DNA of 64,000 nt from Pectobacterium aroidearum. Its GTDB lineage: Bacteria; Pseudomonadota; Gammaproteobacteria; Enterobacterales; Enterobacteriaceae. A program made the translations under genes and the position numbers. The notes beneath the pieces were generated by a model. The model was not told the DNA's origin. It was given only the letters and a program-made list of their open reading frames with translations, and did not search any database. The stretch covers positions 1 to 64,000 of the forward strand of contig NZ_CP166097.1 in the NCBI RefSeq assembly GCF_041228105.1, given 5' to 3'. This document shows positions 12,081 to 23,251 of this stretch, in pieces. Each line of letters opens with the position of its first letter. Position 1 is the first letter of the stretch.

Positions 12081-13394
12081 ATGAGTAAATTAACTGAGTC
12101 ATTATTCAGCGTTATCGAAAACCGTATTAGCCCAATCGCGGCGAAACTTTCCAGCCAGCGTCATGTTGTTGCCATTAAAGATGGGTTCATTGCGTCAATG
12201 CCCTTTTTAATTGTCGGCTCTTTTATGATGTTATTCGCTCATCCGCCTTTTAGCCCGAATAGTGAATGGGCTTTTGCGCAGTGGTGGCTGGGGATGGTGG
12301 AACGCCACGGCGAACAAATCATGATGCCCTACAATATGACGATGGGCATTATGGCGGTGTATATCACCAGCGCTATCGCCTATAACCTGGCACAGAGCTA
12401 TAAAATGAACGGTTTTATGGCCGCCAGCCTGGCGCTGATGTCGTTTATGGTCGTTGCAGCGCCGCAAATCGATAAAAGTCTGCCAGTTGGGTCGCTGGGT
12501 GGCGAGGGGATTTTTACCGCGATTATCGTGGCGATCTATTCGACGGAGCTGATGCATTTTTTGCAGAAGCACAATATTGGCATTCGCCTGCCAGAACAGG
12601 TACCGCCGAAAATCCGCCAGTCTTTCGATCTGCTCATCCCGATTCTTGCCATTTTCCTGACGCTGTTCCCGCTTAGCCTGTTCATGCAGAGCCAGTTCGG
12701 CATGCTGTTGCCGCAGGCGATCATGGCCGTCTTCGCGCCGATTATCTCGGCATCCGATTCGCTCCCTGCCATCTTGATCGCGGTGCTGCTCTGCCACCTG
12801 CTGTGGTTTGCCGGGATTCACGGTGCCGTTATCGTCGGCGGCATTTTGCAGGCGTTCTGGCTGACCAACTTAGGAATCAATCAGGAAGCGTTTAACGCGG
12901 GCGCACCGATCACCAAAATTTTCATTGAGCCCTTCTGGCAGTTCTTCATTACGGTGGGGGGATCGGGGGCGACCATGGGGCTGGTCTTTCTCTATCTGCG
13001 CAGCCGTTCTGCTCACCTGCGCTCCATCGGCAAGCTGGCCGTGGTGCCGAGCATGTTCAACATCAACGAACCGGTGATTTTTGGTTCACCCGTCGTGATG
13101 AACCCGCTGCTGTTCATCCCATTTATTACCGCGCCGCTGGTGAACGCCACCCTTGCCTATATCGCGTTAAAAACCGATTTGGTGCATCGCGTCATTTCGC
13201 TTGCGCCCTGGACAACGCCGGGCCCGATTGGCGCAGCCTGGTCTACGGGGTGGGACTGGCGTGCGGTGGTGCTGGTGGGGGTATTGATTGTCGTCTCATC
13301 CTTAATCTATTACCCCTTCTTCAAAATGTATGAACGTCAGTTGATCGAACAAGAAGTGGGCACAGCAGAGGAGGCAGTCAGTGATGCTCGATGA
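12081..13394 (+). CDS. PTS lactose/cellobiose-type enzyme IIC
   Basis: Inner-membrane sugar channel of 437 residues, family length, with about 10 hydrophobic segments. Conserved IIC features include KDGFIASMPFLIVGS near the N-terminus, the LLWFAGIHGAVIVGG segment in the middle and FNINEPVIFGSPVVMNP toward the end. It moves a beta-glucoside inward while IIB phosphorylates it. It starts 16 bp after IIB with GGGAGG upstream, and its 3' end overlaps the IIA start. Confidence 0.94.
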   Translation: MSKLTESLFSVIENRISPIAAKLSSQRHVVAIKDGFIASMPFLIVGSFMMLFAHPPFSPNSEWAFAQWWLGMVERHGEQIMMPYNMTMGIMAVYITSAIAYNLAQSYKMNGFMAASLALMSFMVVAAPQIDKSLPVGSLGGEGIFTAIIVAIYSTELMHFLQKHNIGIRLPEQVPPKIRQSFDLLIPILAIFLTLFPLSLFMQSQFGMLLPQAIMAVFAPIISASDSLPAILIAVLLCHLLWFAGIHGAVIVGGILQAFWLTNLGINQEAFNAGAPITKIFIEPFWQFFITVGGSGATMGLVFLYLRSRSAHLRSIGKLAVVPSMFNINEPVIFGSPVVMNPLLFIPFITAPLVNATLAYIALKTDLVHRVISLAPWTTPGPIGAAWSTGWDWRAVVLVGVLIVVSSLIYYPFFKMYERQLIEQEVGTAEEAVSDAR

Positions 13395-13710
13395 AACCAC
13401 GATAATGGAATTGATTATCTATGCGGGAGAGGCGCGCTCCAGCTCAATGGAGGCGCTGAGCGCCGCCAGAAAATATGACTGGGACAAGGCTGAAGAACTG
13501 CTGAACGCGGCTTCTGTGGCGGCGCGCAAAGCCCATCAAATCCAGACGGCTTTGATTGGTGCCGATGAGGGCAGCGGAAAAATCCCGGTCAATCTGATTC
13601 TGGTTCACGCGCAAGATCACCTGATGAACGCGATGCTATGCCGTGAACTGGTGGAGGAGCTGATTCAACTGCATCGGGAAATCTCCTCCCTGAAACAGCT
13701 TATAAATTAA
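13384..13710 (+). CDS. PTS lactose/cellobiose-type enzyme IIA
   Basis: All-helical trimeric phosphocarrier of 108 residues that receives phosphate from HPr and gives it to IIB. The motif LVHAQDHLMNAM (near 75-86) contains the phosphorylated histidine. The frame overlaps the end of IIC by 11 bp; GTG at 13381 immediately precedes ATG at 13384 and either could start, with GAGGAGG upstream. It is the only IIA of this class in the window, which matters because the second PTS operon at 37.6 kb has none. Confidence 0.92.
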   Translation: MLDETTIMELIIYAGEARSSSMEALSAARKYDWDKAEELLNAASVAARKAHQIQTALIGADEGSGKIPVNLILVHAQDHLMNAMLCRELVEELIQLHREISSLKQLIN

Positions 13711-13730
13711 TAATATGCAAACCTGAATAA

Positions 13731-15185
<1,455 letters not shown>

Positions 15186-15211
15186 CGGCGATTGCAGAAA
15201 ACGTTAGCCAC

Positions 15212-15239
15212 AAAGCCGTGCTTAACCGCACGGCTTTTT
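15212..15239 (+). terminator. Terminator of the first beta-glucoside PTS operon
   Basis: Stem AAAGCCGTGC/GCACGGCTTT with a short TTAACC loop followed by T-rich sequence, 27 bp after the GH1 stop. Confidence 0.85.
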
Positions 15240-15323
15240 CTTGTCGGTGTTAATCTCTTCCCCAAGATGAGCTCTTATACACAAAGAATGTAGTGTGTAA
15301 GCGGGGTTGCCGTTATCCCCAGC

Positions 15324-15465
15324 GTAAGAAATTATGCTGAGGAGGTAGCAGGCTTAGGATGAGCCGCATGGACGCGGCTCAAGCTTGCGCCACGTCAGGA
15401 GCGTGTCGCAAGCGTTCCGTTAAGCCTGATGCCGACGAAGGTATCGCGTAGCGACATAATTTAGC
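15324..15465. repeat. Nested imperfect palindrome, probable non-coding repeat element
   Basis: Outer arms AAATTATG and CATAATTT bound the unit. Inside lie an inner pair AGGCTTA (15350-15356) and TAAGCCT (15421-15427), a GAGCCGC/GCGGCTC hairpin and a CTTGCG/CGCAAG hairpin. No open frame is convincing. The multi-arm fold resembles structured intergenic repeats. It occupies the gap between the PTS operon and yidA. Confidence 0.55.
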
Positions 15466-15478
15466 GGGCAGCCGGGTT

Positions 15479-15508
15479 CATAGGGGGCTGGCGCTTGAGC
15501 CCCCTATG
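15479..15508. repeat. Strong perfect hairpin next to the palindromic element
   Basis: Perfect 11-bp stem CATAGGGGGCT/AGCCCCCTATG with an 8-nt loop GGCGCTTG, without a T-run. It lies next to the multi-arm repeat and may be part of the same element. The rest of 15509-15704 shows no gene. Confidence 0.6.
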
Positions 15509-15634
15509 TCGGGCGCGTGCTATAAAGTAGCATGAGAAGGATGGCATTGTGGCGCACGAAATGACTCCGCGTTTGCAGAGGTAGCCTTCAGAAAGATGGT
15601 TCGTTTTGTACTGTAATACGCCTGTCACCCTGCC

Positions 15635-15702
<68 letters not shown>

Positions 15703-15704
15703 CT

Positions 15705-16520
15705 ATGTCTGTAAAACTGATCGCTATTGATATGGACGGGACGTTGCTGACGCCCCAAAATCAAATTTCACCTGCGGTAAAAGCCGCGATTGCCGCCGCC
15801 AGAGAGAAAGGCGTGCAGGTCGTGCTGGCTACCGGTCGTCCTTACATCGGCGTTGAACGCTATTTGATGGAGCTGGATTTGCAGCAGGAAGGCTGTTACT
15901 GCATCACCAACAACGGTGCGCTGGTTCAGCGTACGGTCAACGGTGACTGTGTGGCGCAAACGGCGCTGAGCTTCGACGATTATCTCTATTTTGAAGCGCT
16001 GGCCTGCAAATTGGGCGTTCATTTCCACGCGTTGGACTTCAATTTCGTCTATACCGCCAATAAAGATATCAGCCCTTACACCATTCACGAATCCCACCTG
16101 ACCGGAATGCCGTTGAAGTATCGCGCGGTTGAGGAAATGGATCGCAGCCTGACGTTCCCGAAAGTGATGATGATTGATGAGCCAGAGATCTTGGATCGCG
16201 CCATCAGCCAGATTCCACCGGAAGCCTTTGAACGCTATACCATCATGAAGAGTGCCGAATACTATCTGGAAATTCTGGATAAGCGCGTCAACAAAGGTGA
16301 AGGCGTGAAGATGCTGGCAGAGCACCTCGGTATTCCACGCGAAAGCGTCATGACGCTAGGTGATCAGCAGAACGATCTGGCAATGATTCGCTATGCGGGT
16401 ATCGGCGTCGCGATGGGTAATGCCATCGACGAAGTGAAAGAAGCCAGCCAGTTTGTCACCAAAAGCAACACGGAAGACGGCGTCGCCTACGCGATCGAGA
16501 AATTTGTGCTGAATGCCTGA
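15705..16520 (+). CDS. yidA: HAD-superfamily sugar phosphatase YidA
   Basis: Cytoplasmic Cof-type HAD phosphatase of 271 residues. Motif I DMDGTLLT (9-16), motif II ATGRPY (near 42), motif III Lys and motif IV GDQQNDLAMI (near 220) are all present. E. coli YidA dephosphorylates several sugar phosphates. Length and N-terminus fit YidA. In E. coli it lies close to gyrB (gyrB-yidB-yidA); here it is separated from gyrB by an insert carrying transport, chemotaxis and PTS genes. Confidence 0.94.
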   Translation: MSVKLIAIDMDGTLLTPQNQISPAVKAAIAAAREKGVQVVLATGRPYIGVERYLMELDLQQEGCYCITNNGALVQRTVNGDCVAQTALSFDDYLYFEALACKLGVHFHALDFNFVYTANKDISPYTIHESHLTGMPLKYRAVEEMDRSLTFPKVMMIDEPEILDRAISQIPPEAFERYTIMKSAEYYLEILDKRVNKGEGVKMLAEHLGIPRESVMTLGDQQNDLAMIRYAGIGVAMGNAIDEVKEASQFVTKSNTEDGVAYAIEKFVLNA

Positions 16521-16540
16521 TTATTTACAGATAAAGCCGA

Positions 16541-16566
16541 ATAGCCATCAATGATGGCTATTTTTA
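16541..16566 (+). terminator. Terminator of yidA
   Basis: Stem ATAGCCATCA/TGATGGCTAT around a minimal loop, followed by TTTTTA, 20 bp after yidA stops. Confidence 0.85.
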
Positions 16567-16665
16567 TATAAGATAATAATCGTGATATTTATTTTATATA
16601 AATCTATTCCCTGATATTCATTATTCAATAAATACATTAATAAAAATAACGACTTTGACTGGAAA

Positions 16666-17562
16666 TTATTTTAATTCCAGACTATCCGCTATTTTTTCTT
16701 TCATTACCTGAGTGATGTGATTCACCACCTGGCTGCGGGGAATTTGTGGTGGGTAAACCGCGCAATACGCCATTTTTATATCAGGATTGAAAGGCTTAAC
16801 GATAACCGGGGAAGGGCTGTTCAGGGCGGTAATAAAATCCACCACGCCGATGCCGACGTTTCTTGACGCCAGTACGCAGCAGTTCGCCATCGAGGTTTCG
16901 ATGGGGTTATGCAAATAGATTTGTTCTTTTCTGGCGGAGATATCAATCTGCGCCCGCAGCGGCGTGGTTCTGCCGGGTAGAATGGCGCGCGTGCCAGTCA
17001 GATCGGCGAGTGTAATTTCATCCGCCGTGGCAAGCGGGTGACCCATCGCTAACACCGCGACAGCACTGGCGTCAGCCAGTGGTTCGGCCTCCAGGCCTTT
17101 AATGCCAGGCTGACCAAAAATAAAACCCACGTCATAGTGATTCTCAGCAATCGCGTCCGTAATACGGCTGCTGCTTTCGATATCCAGAAACAGGGAAAGA
17201 TCGGGGTATTTCTTGAGTAAGGTAGGGAGAACCTGGTCGGAACAAAGGAACGAGAGCGCCTGAACGGCGGCGATGCGCAGTACGCTGCCCTTGGCGTGGC
17301 GAATTTCATCGGCAATCAGCCCGATTTGATCCAATCCTAAATAAAGACGTTCGACTTCCCGGTACAGCTTCATCGCCTCGGCGCGTGGAATCAGGCCGCG
17401 TCCGTCTCTATCAAATAGCTTCAGATTCAGCGCGTCTTCGAAGTCTTTAATGAGCCTGCTGACCGCGGGCTGAGTGATATACATCATGTTGGCGGCAGCG
17501 GTGATGCCTCCGGTGAGGATGACTTTATGAAAGGCTTCAACCTGACGGGGATTGATACGCAT
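16666..17562 (-). CDS. LysR-family transcriptional regulator
   Basis: LysR-type regulator of 298 residues. The N-terminal winged helix-turn-helix is MRINPRQVEAFHKVILTGG followed by AANMMYITQPAVSRLIKDFE, and a periplasmic-binding-like effector domain follows. The frame extends 8 codons further upstream, but ATG at 17562 matches the family N-terminus and has AAGGTGA in front. It is divergent from the operon at 17705-26004, which it probably controls by the usual LysR arrangement; the inducer is unknown. The N-terminus resembles the NocR/OccR-like subgroup used in plant-compound catabolism, but that is a weak inference. Confidence 0.88.
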   Translation of the reverse strand: MRINPRQVEAFHKVILTGGITAAANMMYITQPAVSRLIKDFEDALNLKLFDRDGRGLIPRAEAMKLYREVERLYLGLDQIGLIADEIRHAKGSVLRIAAVQALSFLCSDQVLPTLLKKYPDLSLFLDIESSSRITDAIAENHYDVGFIFGQPGIKGLEAEPLADASAVAVLAMGHPLATADEITLADLTGTRAILPGRTTPLRAQIDISARKEQIYLHNPIETSMANCCVLASRNVGIGVVDFITALNSPSPVIVKPFNPDIKMAYCAVYPPQIPRSQVVNHITQVMKEKIADSLELK

Positions 17563-17704
17563 GCTCGTCACCTTAAAACATAACATTTAGTTATCAATTT
17601 AACACAAAATGCAATTTTTCATTATCCAATCTGGCGCATAGACTCACAATCATAAGATTTAATACACTTCATCAGTACTCAATCATGGAATAGAGGGTTA
17701 GTGA

Positions 17705-19255
17705 ATGAAGAAATCGACTCTGGCGTTATTGTTTACCGTTTTATTTTCATCTTCACCTTTGGTTTATAGCGCGGACCTGAATATCGGTTTGGCTTCCTCC
17801 ACCACATCAATGGATCCGCAGTTTTATGTGAGTGGAGCGAATAGCGCAATGGCGCGCAATATTTTTGACGGTTTGGTTGTACAGGATGAAAAACAGCAGA
17901 TTGCACCTGCCCTGGCAACCAGTTGGAAAGTGATTGACGACAAGACGTGGGAATTTGTATTGCGTCCTGGCGTTAAGTTTCACGACGGCAGTGATTTTAC
18001 GGCTAAAGATGTGATTGCCAGCATTAAGCGTGTTGCGCTGGCATCGAAAAACAGCCCTAGCTCTTACGCACCTTACGTCAGCGACATTGCTGAAGTAATA
18101 GAAGTTAATCCACTAACGGTGCGGATTAAGACAAAAGAGGCTTCGCCACTGCTGCTGAATAATTTAAGTCGGATTTCGATTTTACCGGCCCGACTTGAAA
18201 ACGTCCCGACGGAAACGTTGAATTCAGGAAAAGATGTGATTGGTACAGGGCCATTCAAATTTGTTTCCTGGGTGCCGGACGACCGGGTAGTCCTTAGTCG
18301 TAATGACGATTACTGGGGAGGAAAAGCAGAGTGGGACAACGTTACTGTCCGTGTATTTAAAAACAGTAGTGCACGTGTAGCAGCAGTATTATCCGGTGAT
18401 GTGGACATGATCGAAAACGTTCCAACAGCCGACAGCAGTAATATTGAAAAAAATCAGCAGTTAAAAACGATTTCAACACCAGGGAATCGTGTTATTTACC
18501 TTCACATGGACCAGCAGCGAGAGGAGTCACCGTTCGCCAAAGGTCCTGATGGTAAAAACCCATTACTAAAAAAAGAAGTACGCCAGGCGATGTCTTTAGC
18601 TATTAATCGTCAGGCAATCGTCGACCGTGTGATGGAGGGGCAGGCTGTTGTTGCCTCTCAGCTTGTACCGAAGGGGTACCCAGGCTATTCCGCTTCCATT
18701 CCTGCGCCGGTTTATAATCCGGAGAAAGCCAAACAGGAACTGGCGGCGGCGGGTTACCCCGACGGCTTCACGCTGACCTTCCACGCGTCGAACGATCGTT
18801 ATCCTAATGATTCTAAAATTGCTCAGGCCATTGGCCAAATGTTCACACGCGCCGGCATCAAAACCGAAGTCGTTACGATGCCCGGCAGTGTGTACTTCTC
18901 ACGTGCGTCTCGTCTCGAATTCAGTTTGATTATGGGCGGGGCCGCGATTGAAACCGGGGAAGCTTCTGGCGTATTGGGGCCATTGTTAGAAACCTTTGGC
19001 CCCAATGCAGGACAGGGTAATCGTGGTCGCTATTCCAACCCTGCCTTTGATAAAGCGCTAAGCGAAGCGCGTGTCACATTGGATGAAACTAAACGTGATG
19101 CGCTGCTGGCTGAAGCGATGAACATTGGCATGAACGATCTGGGTGTCATTCCGGTGATGTTCCTGTCCAACACCTGGGCGATGAAAAAGCAGTATACCTA
19201 TGTAGGCCGTTCCGATGCCTACACGCTGCCGTACTTCGTCCGTTCCGCAAAATAG
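17705..19255 (+). CDS. ABC transporter periplasmic substrate-binding protein, peptide/nickel family 5
   Basis: Secreted solute receptor of 516 residues for the ABC importer encoded downstream. It has a clear signal peptide (basic start, hydrophobic core, cleavage near VYSA-DL at about 22). The family 5 (DppA/OppA) fold is indicated by the early segment SMDPQFYVSGANSAMARNIFDGL, the FHDGSDFTAKDVIASIKR motif and GTGPFKF. Family members bind peptides, but also opines, nickel chelates and sugar-containing compounds. Linkage with nucleoside hydrolases suggests a nucleoside- or ribosyl-containing ligand. First gene of the operon, divergent from LysR. Confidence 0.9.
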   Translation: MKKSTLALLFTVLFSSSPLVYSADLNIGLASSTTSMDPQFYVSGANSAMARNIFDGLVVQDEKQQIAPALATSWKVIDDKTWEFVLRPGVKFHDGSDFTAKDVIASIKRVALASKNSPSSYAPYVSDIAEVIEVNPLTVRIKTKEASPLLLNNLSRISILPARLENVPTETLNSGKDVIGTGPFKFVSWVPDDRVVLSRNDDYWGGKAEWDNVTVRVFKNSSARVAAVLSGDVDMIENVPTADSSNIEKNQQLKTISTPGNRVIYLHMDQQREESPFAKGPDGKNPLLKKEVRQAMSLAINRQAIVDRVMEGQAVVASQLVPKGYPGYSASIPAPVYNPEKAKQELAAAGYPDGFTLTFHASNDRYPNDSKIAQAIGQMFTRAGIKTEVVTMPGSVYFSRASRLEFSLIMGGAAIETGEASGVLGPLLETFGPNAGQGNRGRYSNPAFDKALSEARVTLDETKRDALLAEAMNIGMNDLGVIPVMFLSNTWAMKKQYTYVGRSDAYTLPYFVRSAK

Positions 19256-19324
19256 TTACCTTTCAGTGATGACCCAAAAGGGGTGAGGTTTTCACCCCTT
19301 ATTACCTATAACAAGGAGAGCGGT

Positions 19325-20209
19325 GTGAATACGTTTAGCGGTGTTTTTCCCTATCTGGTGTCACCCGTCAGGCCCGATGGTCAGGTTGATAAGCCCGTTT
19401 TGGCGCAGCTCACTGAACATCTTATTCAATGCGGTGTGCATGGCGTCGTGCCGTTAGGCAGCACCGGTGAATTTGCCTATCTCTCTGCGGCTCAACGTCT
19501 GGATGTGGTCAAAACGGTAATCGAGACGACGGCTGGCCGTGTGCCGGTGATCGCTGGTGTCGCGTCGACAACGATTCAGGATGCCGTTGAGCAAACGAAA
19601 CGCTACGTCGAACTGGGCGCGGATGGCATTCTGGCTGTACTGGAAGCCTATTTCCCCCTGAAAGACGAGGGCGTCGAGCAGTATTTTCGCGCCATTGCCG
19701 AAGCCGCACAGGGTAAACCGGTGGTGCTCTATACCAACCCTCAGTTCCAGCGTTCCGATTTGAGTTTGCCCGTCATCGAGCGCCTGAGCCATGTCAGCAA
19801 TATCCGCTATATCAAAGACGCCTCGACCAATACCGGGCGCTTGCTTTCCATCATTGAACGTACCCGTGGCCGGATGGACGTGTTCTCCGCATCTGCCCAT
19901 ATTCCCGCCTGCGTCATGCTGATTGGCGGCGTGGGGTGGATGGCTGGCCCAGCTTGTATCGTTCCCAAACAGAGTATTGCTTTGTATGAAGCCGCCCGCG
20001 CGGGTGACTGGAACAAAGCAATGGAGCTTCAGCGCCCGCTATGGCGCATCAATGAAATCTTTGCCCGTTATTCCATTGCTGGCTGTATTAAAGCGGCGCT
20101 GCAATTGCAGGGGTTTGCGGTAGGCGATCCGTTGCCGCCTCAACTGCCGCTGGATGAAAAGGCACGTAAGGAGATCGCTGACGTTTTAGCGTCTGTCGAT
20201 TCCCTTTAA
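19325..20209 (+). CDS. Dihydrodipicolinate synthase (DapA)-family lyase/aldolase
   Basis: Class I aldolase-superfamily enzyme of 294 residues with a (beta/alpha)8 barrel. The [15 protein letters not shown] segment (carboxylate-binding GSTGE), the catalytic tyrosine in VVLYTNPQ and the Schiff-base lysine in IRYIKDAST are visible. It is probably not the biosynthetic DapA, because it sits in a catabolic transport operon; members of this family cleave or condense 2-keto acids (for example sialate, KDG or hydroxy-oxoglutarate). Start is GTG at 19325 with AAGGAG upstream; a longer frame from 19283 would begin inside the preceding intergenic region. Confidence 0.87.
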   Translation: MNTFSGVFPYLVSPVRPDGQVDKPVLAQLTEHLIQCGVHGVVPLGSTGEFAYLSAAQRLDVVKTVIETTAGRVPVIAGVASTTIQDAVEQTKRYVELGADGILAVLEAYFPLKDEGVEQYFRAIAEAAQGKPVVLYTNPQFQRSDLSLPVIERLSHVSNIRYIKDASTNTGRLLSIIERTRGRMDVFSASAHIPACVMLIGGVGWMAGPACIVPKQSIALYEAARAGDWNKAMELQRPLWRINEIFARYSIAGCIKAALQLQGFAVGDPLPPQLPLDEKARKEIADVLASVDSL

Positions 20210-20311
20210 CACCAAATAGATTTGTTATTTTTCACGCTGTAGAGGTGTGAGGCTTTCTGCACCTTGAAGTTTGGCTGTACCTATTAAAAAGAGAAAAGGA
20301 ATCATCAAGGG

Positions 20312-21265
20312 ATGAGCGCGTTACCTATTATTATTGATTGTGATCCAGGGATAGATGACGCGATTGCGTTATTAAGTGCATTTGTGGCGCCAGAGTTGGA
20401 TATTCGCGGCATCTGCACGGTGTGCGGTAACCAACCGTTGGACAAGACGCTGCGTAATGCGCTGCAAATTGTTGAGCTGGGTCAGCGCACGGATATTCCT
20501 GTTTTCGCCGGTTGCCATCGACCGCTGCTGCGCGACCCTATTCATGGCCAGTTTCATGGTGAAAGCGGACTGGGCCAGACCGTGCTGCCTGCGCCGCAAA
20601 AACAGGCCGAAGCGCAGCATGCGGTGAGTTTTATTATTGCGCAGTGCAAGCAGGCGATCGCTGATGGCACCCCGATTACGCTCTGTACGTTAGGGCCGCT
20701 AACCAACGTGGCAATGGCGCTGCGTATGGCGCCTGAGATTGCTGACGGTATTGCGCGCATTGTGATGATGGGCGGCGCCTACCGCGAAGCAGGCAACCGC
20801 AGCCTGACGTCTGAATTCAATATGATCGCCGATCCACAGGCGGCGAAGGTGGTGTTTGATTCGTCAATCGCCCTTGTCGCGCTACCGCTGGATGTCACGC
20901 ATCAGGTGATTTTGACGCCGGAATTAGTTGCACGTTTTATCGCGCTATCCGGACGGATTTCCGCGCCGTTGGGTGAAATGATGGCGTTTTGGGATCGTAA
21001 TGACATCCGTCGCTATGGTTCACGCGGCGGTCCGCTACACGATCCGTTGGTCATCGCTTGGGTGCTGGCACCGCACTGCTTCACGACGGAAAAAGCCAGC
21101 GTTTACATTGAGCAGGAAAGCGAGCTGTGCATGGGGCAGACCGTTGCCGACTGGTACGGAAAAACTGACCGTCAGCCGAATGTGGATGTGGTGACGGGGG
21201 TTGATGCCAAACAGGTTGTCGAGCTGTTTGCTGACCTATTGAGCCGCTATGGAGAGGGTGTCTGA
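20312..21265 (+). CDS. Inosine-uridine-type nucleoside hydrolase, first paralogue
   Basis: Nucleoside N-ribohydrolase family protein of 317 residues that splits ribonucleosides into ribose and base. The calcium-binding N-terminal motif IIIDCDPGIDDAIAL (7-21) and the family segment TLGPLTNVAMALR are present, and the C-terminal catalytic region shows GGPLHDPLVIAW, whose His-Asp pair completes the site. It starts about 100 bp after the DapA-family gene with AAGGG upstream. It is followed by a second, clearly different paralogue, so the two may act on different nucleosides or anomers. Confidence 0.92.
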   Translation: MSALPIIIDCDPGIDDAIALLSAFVAPELDIRGICTVCGNQPLDKTLRNALQIVELGQRTDIPVFAGCHRPLLRDPIHGQFHGESGLGQTVLPAPQKQAEAQHAVSFIIAQCKQAIADGTPITLCTLGPLTNVAMALRMAPEIADGIARIVMMGGAYREAGNRSLTSEFNMIADPQAAKVVFDSSIALVALPLDVTHQVILTPELVARFIALSGRISAPLGEMMAFWDRNDIRRYGSRGGPLHDPLVIAWVLAPHCFTTEKASVYIEQESELCMGQTVADWYGKTDRQPNVDVVTGVDAKQVVELFADLLSRYGEGV

Positions 21266-21266
21266 C

Positions 21267-22274
21267 ATGGTTCAAGAACGCATTATTATTGATACCGATC
21301 CCGGCGTTGACGATGCGATAGCCATCTGGCTGGCGTTGGCTTCGCCCGAGCTGGATGTCCTGGGGATTACCGTTGTGGCAGGCAATGTGCCGCTTGCCGC
21401 CACGCTATCGAATGCGTGCAACGTGGTGGGTGTGACGGGCAGAACCGATGTGCCCATTTTTGCGGGGGCGTCTCGTCCACTGATCCGCGATCAGGTTTTC
21501 GGTAAATACGCTCATATCGGCAAATTTTCTGCTGATTGGGTGCCGGAGAGCACGCTGTCGCCGGAACAGGAACACGCCGTTGATTTTCTGGTGCGGGTGA
21601 CGCGTCAGGCGGCGGCCGACAATAATCCCATCACCATTTGCGCACTTGGCCCACTGACGAATCTGGCATTGGCGCTGTGCTTCCACCCTGATGTCGCGCG
21701 CGGCATCAAACAGGTTGTGTCCATGAGCTGCGCCTTTACCGCAATGGGAAATCGCGTACCGTGGGCGGACTTTAACGTCTATGCCGATCCTCATGCGGCG
21801 GAAATCGTGTTTTCTTCCGGTGTACCCATTGTCATCATGCCGTTGGATATGACCTTTCAGGCGCTGATTCAGACGGAACAGGTTGATGACATCGAGCGTA
21901 GCGGCGGTGCGCCGGGTAAGGCGATGGCAGCACTGCTGCGTATGTTTGACCGTAGCGAAGTGGATCGCTTTGGCCGTGAAGGTGGACCGATTCATGATGC
22001 GACCGTCATTGCGTGGTTGCTGAAACCGGAGTTATTCAAATCAAAACGCGCGCGCATCGGAGTAGAAGTTGCCGGTAGAACGGCGGGTTACGCGTTTGCC
22101 GATTTTTATCACAAACTGGGTGAACCAGAGAATGCGCTGGTCATGCGGGAAATCGACGAGCAAGGGTTTCTCGGGCTGATTGCCGAGCGCCTGCGCCGCT
22201 ATGGCTCTGAAGAAATAGAGGGTTCTGAAAAGAAAGATAGCTCCGAAGCAATAAACGGTTCCGGGGGGCGCTAA
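21267..22274 (+). CDS. Inosine-uridine-type nucleoside hydrolase, second paralogue
   Basis: Second nucleoside hydrolase, 335 residues. Motif IIIDTDPGVDDAIAIW, the segment ALGPLTNLALAL and the terminal GGPIHDATVIAW are conserved. Similarity to the upstream paralogue is obvious but partial, so it is an old duplication. Start ATG at 21267 has GGAGAGGG upstream and lies 1 bp after the previous stop. The last 25 residues are a Ser/Glu/Lys/Gly-rich tail (GSEEIEGSEKKDSSEAINGSG) outside the family fold. The stop overlaps the start of the permease gene (TAATG), indicating translational coupling. Confidence 0.92.
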   Translation: MVQERIIIDTDPGVDDAIAIWLALASPELDVLGITVVAGNVPLAATLSNACNVVGVTGRTDVPIFAGASRPLIRDQVFGKYAHIGKFSADWVPESTLSPEQEHAVDFLVRVTRQAAADNNPITICALGPLTNLALALCFHPDVARGIKQVVSMSCAFTAMGNRVPWADFNVYADPHAAEIVFSSGVPIVIMPLDMTFQALIQTEQVDDIERSGGAPGKAMAALLRMFDRSEVDRFGREGGPIHDATVIAWLLKPELFKSKRARIGVEVAGRTAGYAFADFYHKLGEPENALVMREIDEQGFLGLIAERLRRYGSEEIEGSEKKDSSEAINGSGGR

Positions 22275-23251
22275 TGATAGCCTACCTGCTGAGCCGAATC
22301 GGACAAACGCTGCTGACGCTGGCTGTTATGTCGGTGCTGGTGTTTGTGGGTGTTTATCTGGTCGGTAATCCGGTCGATATGTTGTTGGGCGCGACGGCCA
22401 CGCCAGCGGAACGGCTGGCGGTGATTCAGTCCTTCGGCCTGGATAAGCCGGTCTGGGAACAGTATGGGTTGTTTGTCTGGAACGCCTTTCAGGGCGACAT
22501 GGGCAACTCTTTCATCTTTAATCAACCCGCGCTGACGCTGATTTTTCAACGCATGCCCGCCACGCTCGAACTGGCGATGGTGGCGTTTGTGATGGCGCTG
22601 ATTGTCGGCATTCCGTTGGGGATTTACGCGGGTCTGAAGCCGGACAGCGCGGTATCCAAATCCATCATGACCTTCTCCATCCTCGGTTTTAGCCTGCCCA
22701 CGTTCTGGATCGGGTTGGTGATGATCATGCTGTTCAGTGTGAAGCTGGGCTGGCTGCCGTCATCAGGCCGGGGCGATGTCCATGAGCTGTTCGGCATCCC
22801 GTTTAGCTTTCTGACCCGCGATGGCCTTGAACATCTTCTCCTGCCTGCGTTTAACCTCGCGCTGTTTAAAATCTCGCTGGTTATCCGCCTGATGCGTGCG
22901 GGCGTGATGGAGTGTCTGCAACAGGATTATGTGCAGTTTGCTCGCGCGAAAGGGCTGTCGGAAACCCGAATCGTACTGGTACATGTGCTGCGCAACACGC
23001 TGATTCCGTTGATTACCGTGCTAGGTCTGGAACTCGGCTCGCTGATCGCGTTTGCGGTGGTGACGGAAACCATTTATGCCTGGCCGGGCATGGGCAAGCT
23101 GATTATCGACTCGATCGCCGTGCTCGACCGTCCGGTTATTCTGGCTTATCTGATGATTACCGTCGTGATGTTCAGCGTGATTAACCTGCTGGTCGATTTG
23201 CTGTATGTGCTGGTCGATCCACGCGTGCGGCTGGGAGGAGACAAGGGATGA
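22274..23251 (+). CDS. ABC transporter permease, DppB/OppB-like
   Basis: Inner-membrane permease of 325 residues with about six helices. N-terminal MIAYLLSRIGQTLLTLAVMS and the EAA-loop region FARAKGLSETRIVLVHVLRNTLIPLITVLG are characteristic of the peptide/nickel-type permease B. It pairs with the next gene to form the channel. It overlaps the preceding hydrolase stop by 1 bp and the next permease start by 4 bp (ATGA). Confidence 0.93.
   Translation: MIAYLLSRIGQTLLTLAVMSVLVFVGVYLVGNPVDMLLGATATPAERLAVIQSFGLDKPVWEQYGLFVWNAFQGDMGNSFIFNQPALTLIFQRMPATLELAMVAFVMALIVGIPLGIYAGLKPDSAVSKSIMTFSILGFSLPTFWIGLVMIMLFSVKLGWLPSSGRGDVHELFGIPFSFLTRDGLEHLLLPAFNLALFKISLVIRLMRAGVMECLQQDYVQFARAKGLSETRIVLVHVLRNTLIPLITVLGLELGSLIAFAVVTETIYAWPGMGKLIIDSIAVLDRPVILAYLMITVVMFSVINLLVDLLYVLVDPRVRLGGDKG

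Noticed and set aside
19283..20209. Biosynthetic dihydrodipicolinate synthase (dapA)
   Set aside because: The fold is the same, but the operon context is transport and nucleoside degradation, so only the family is called.
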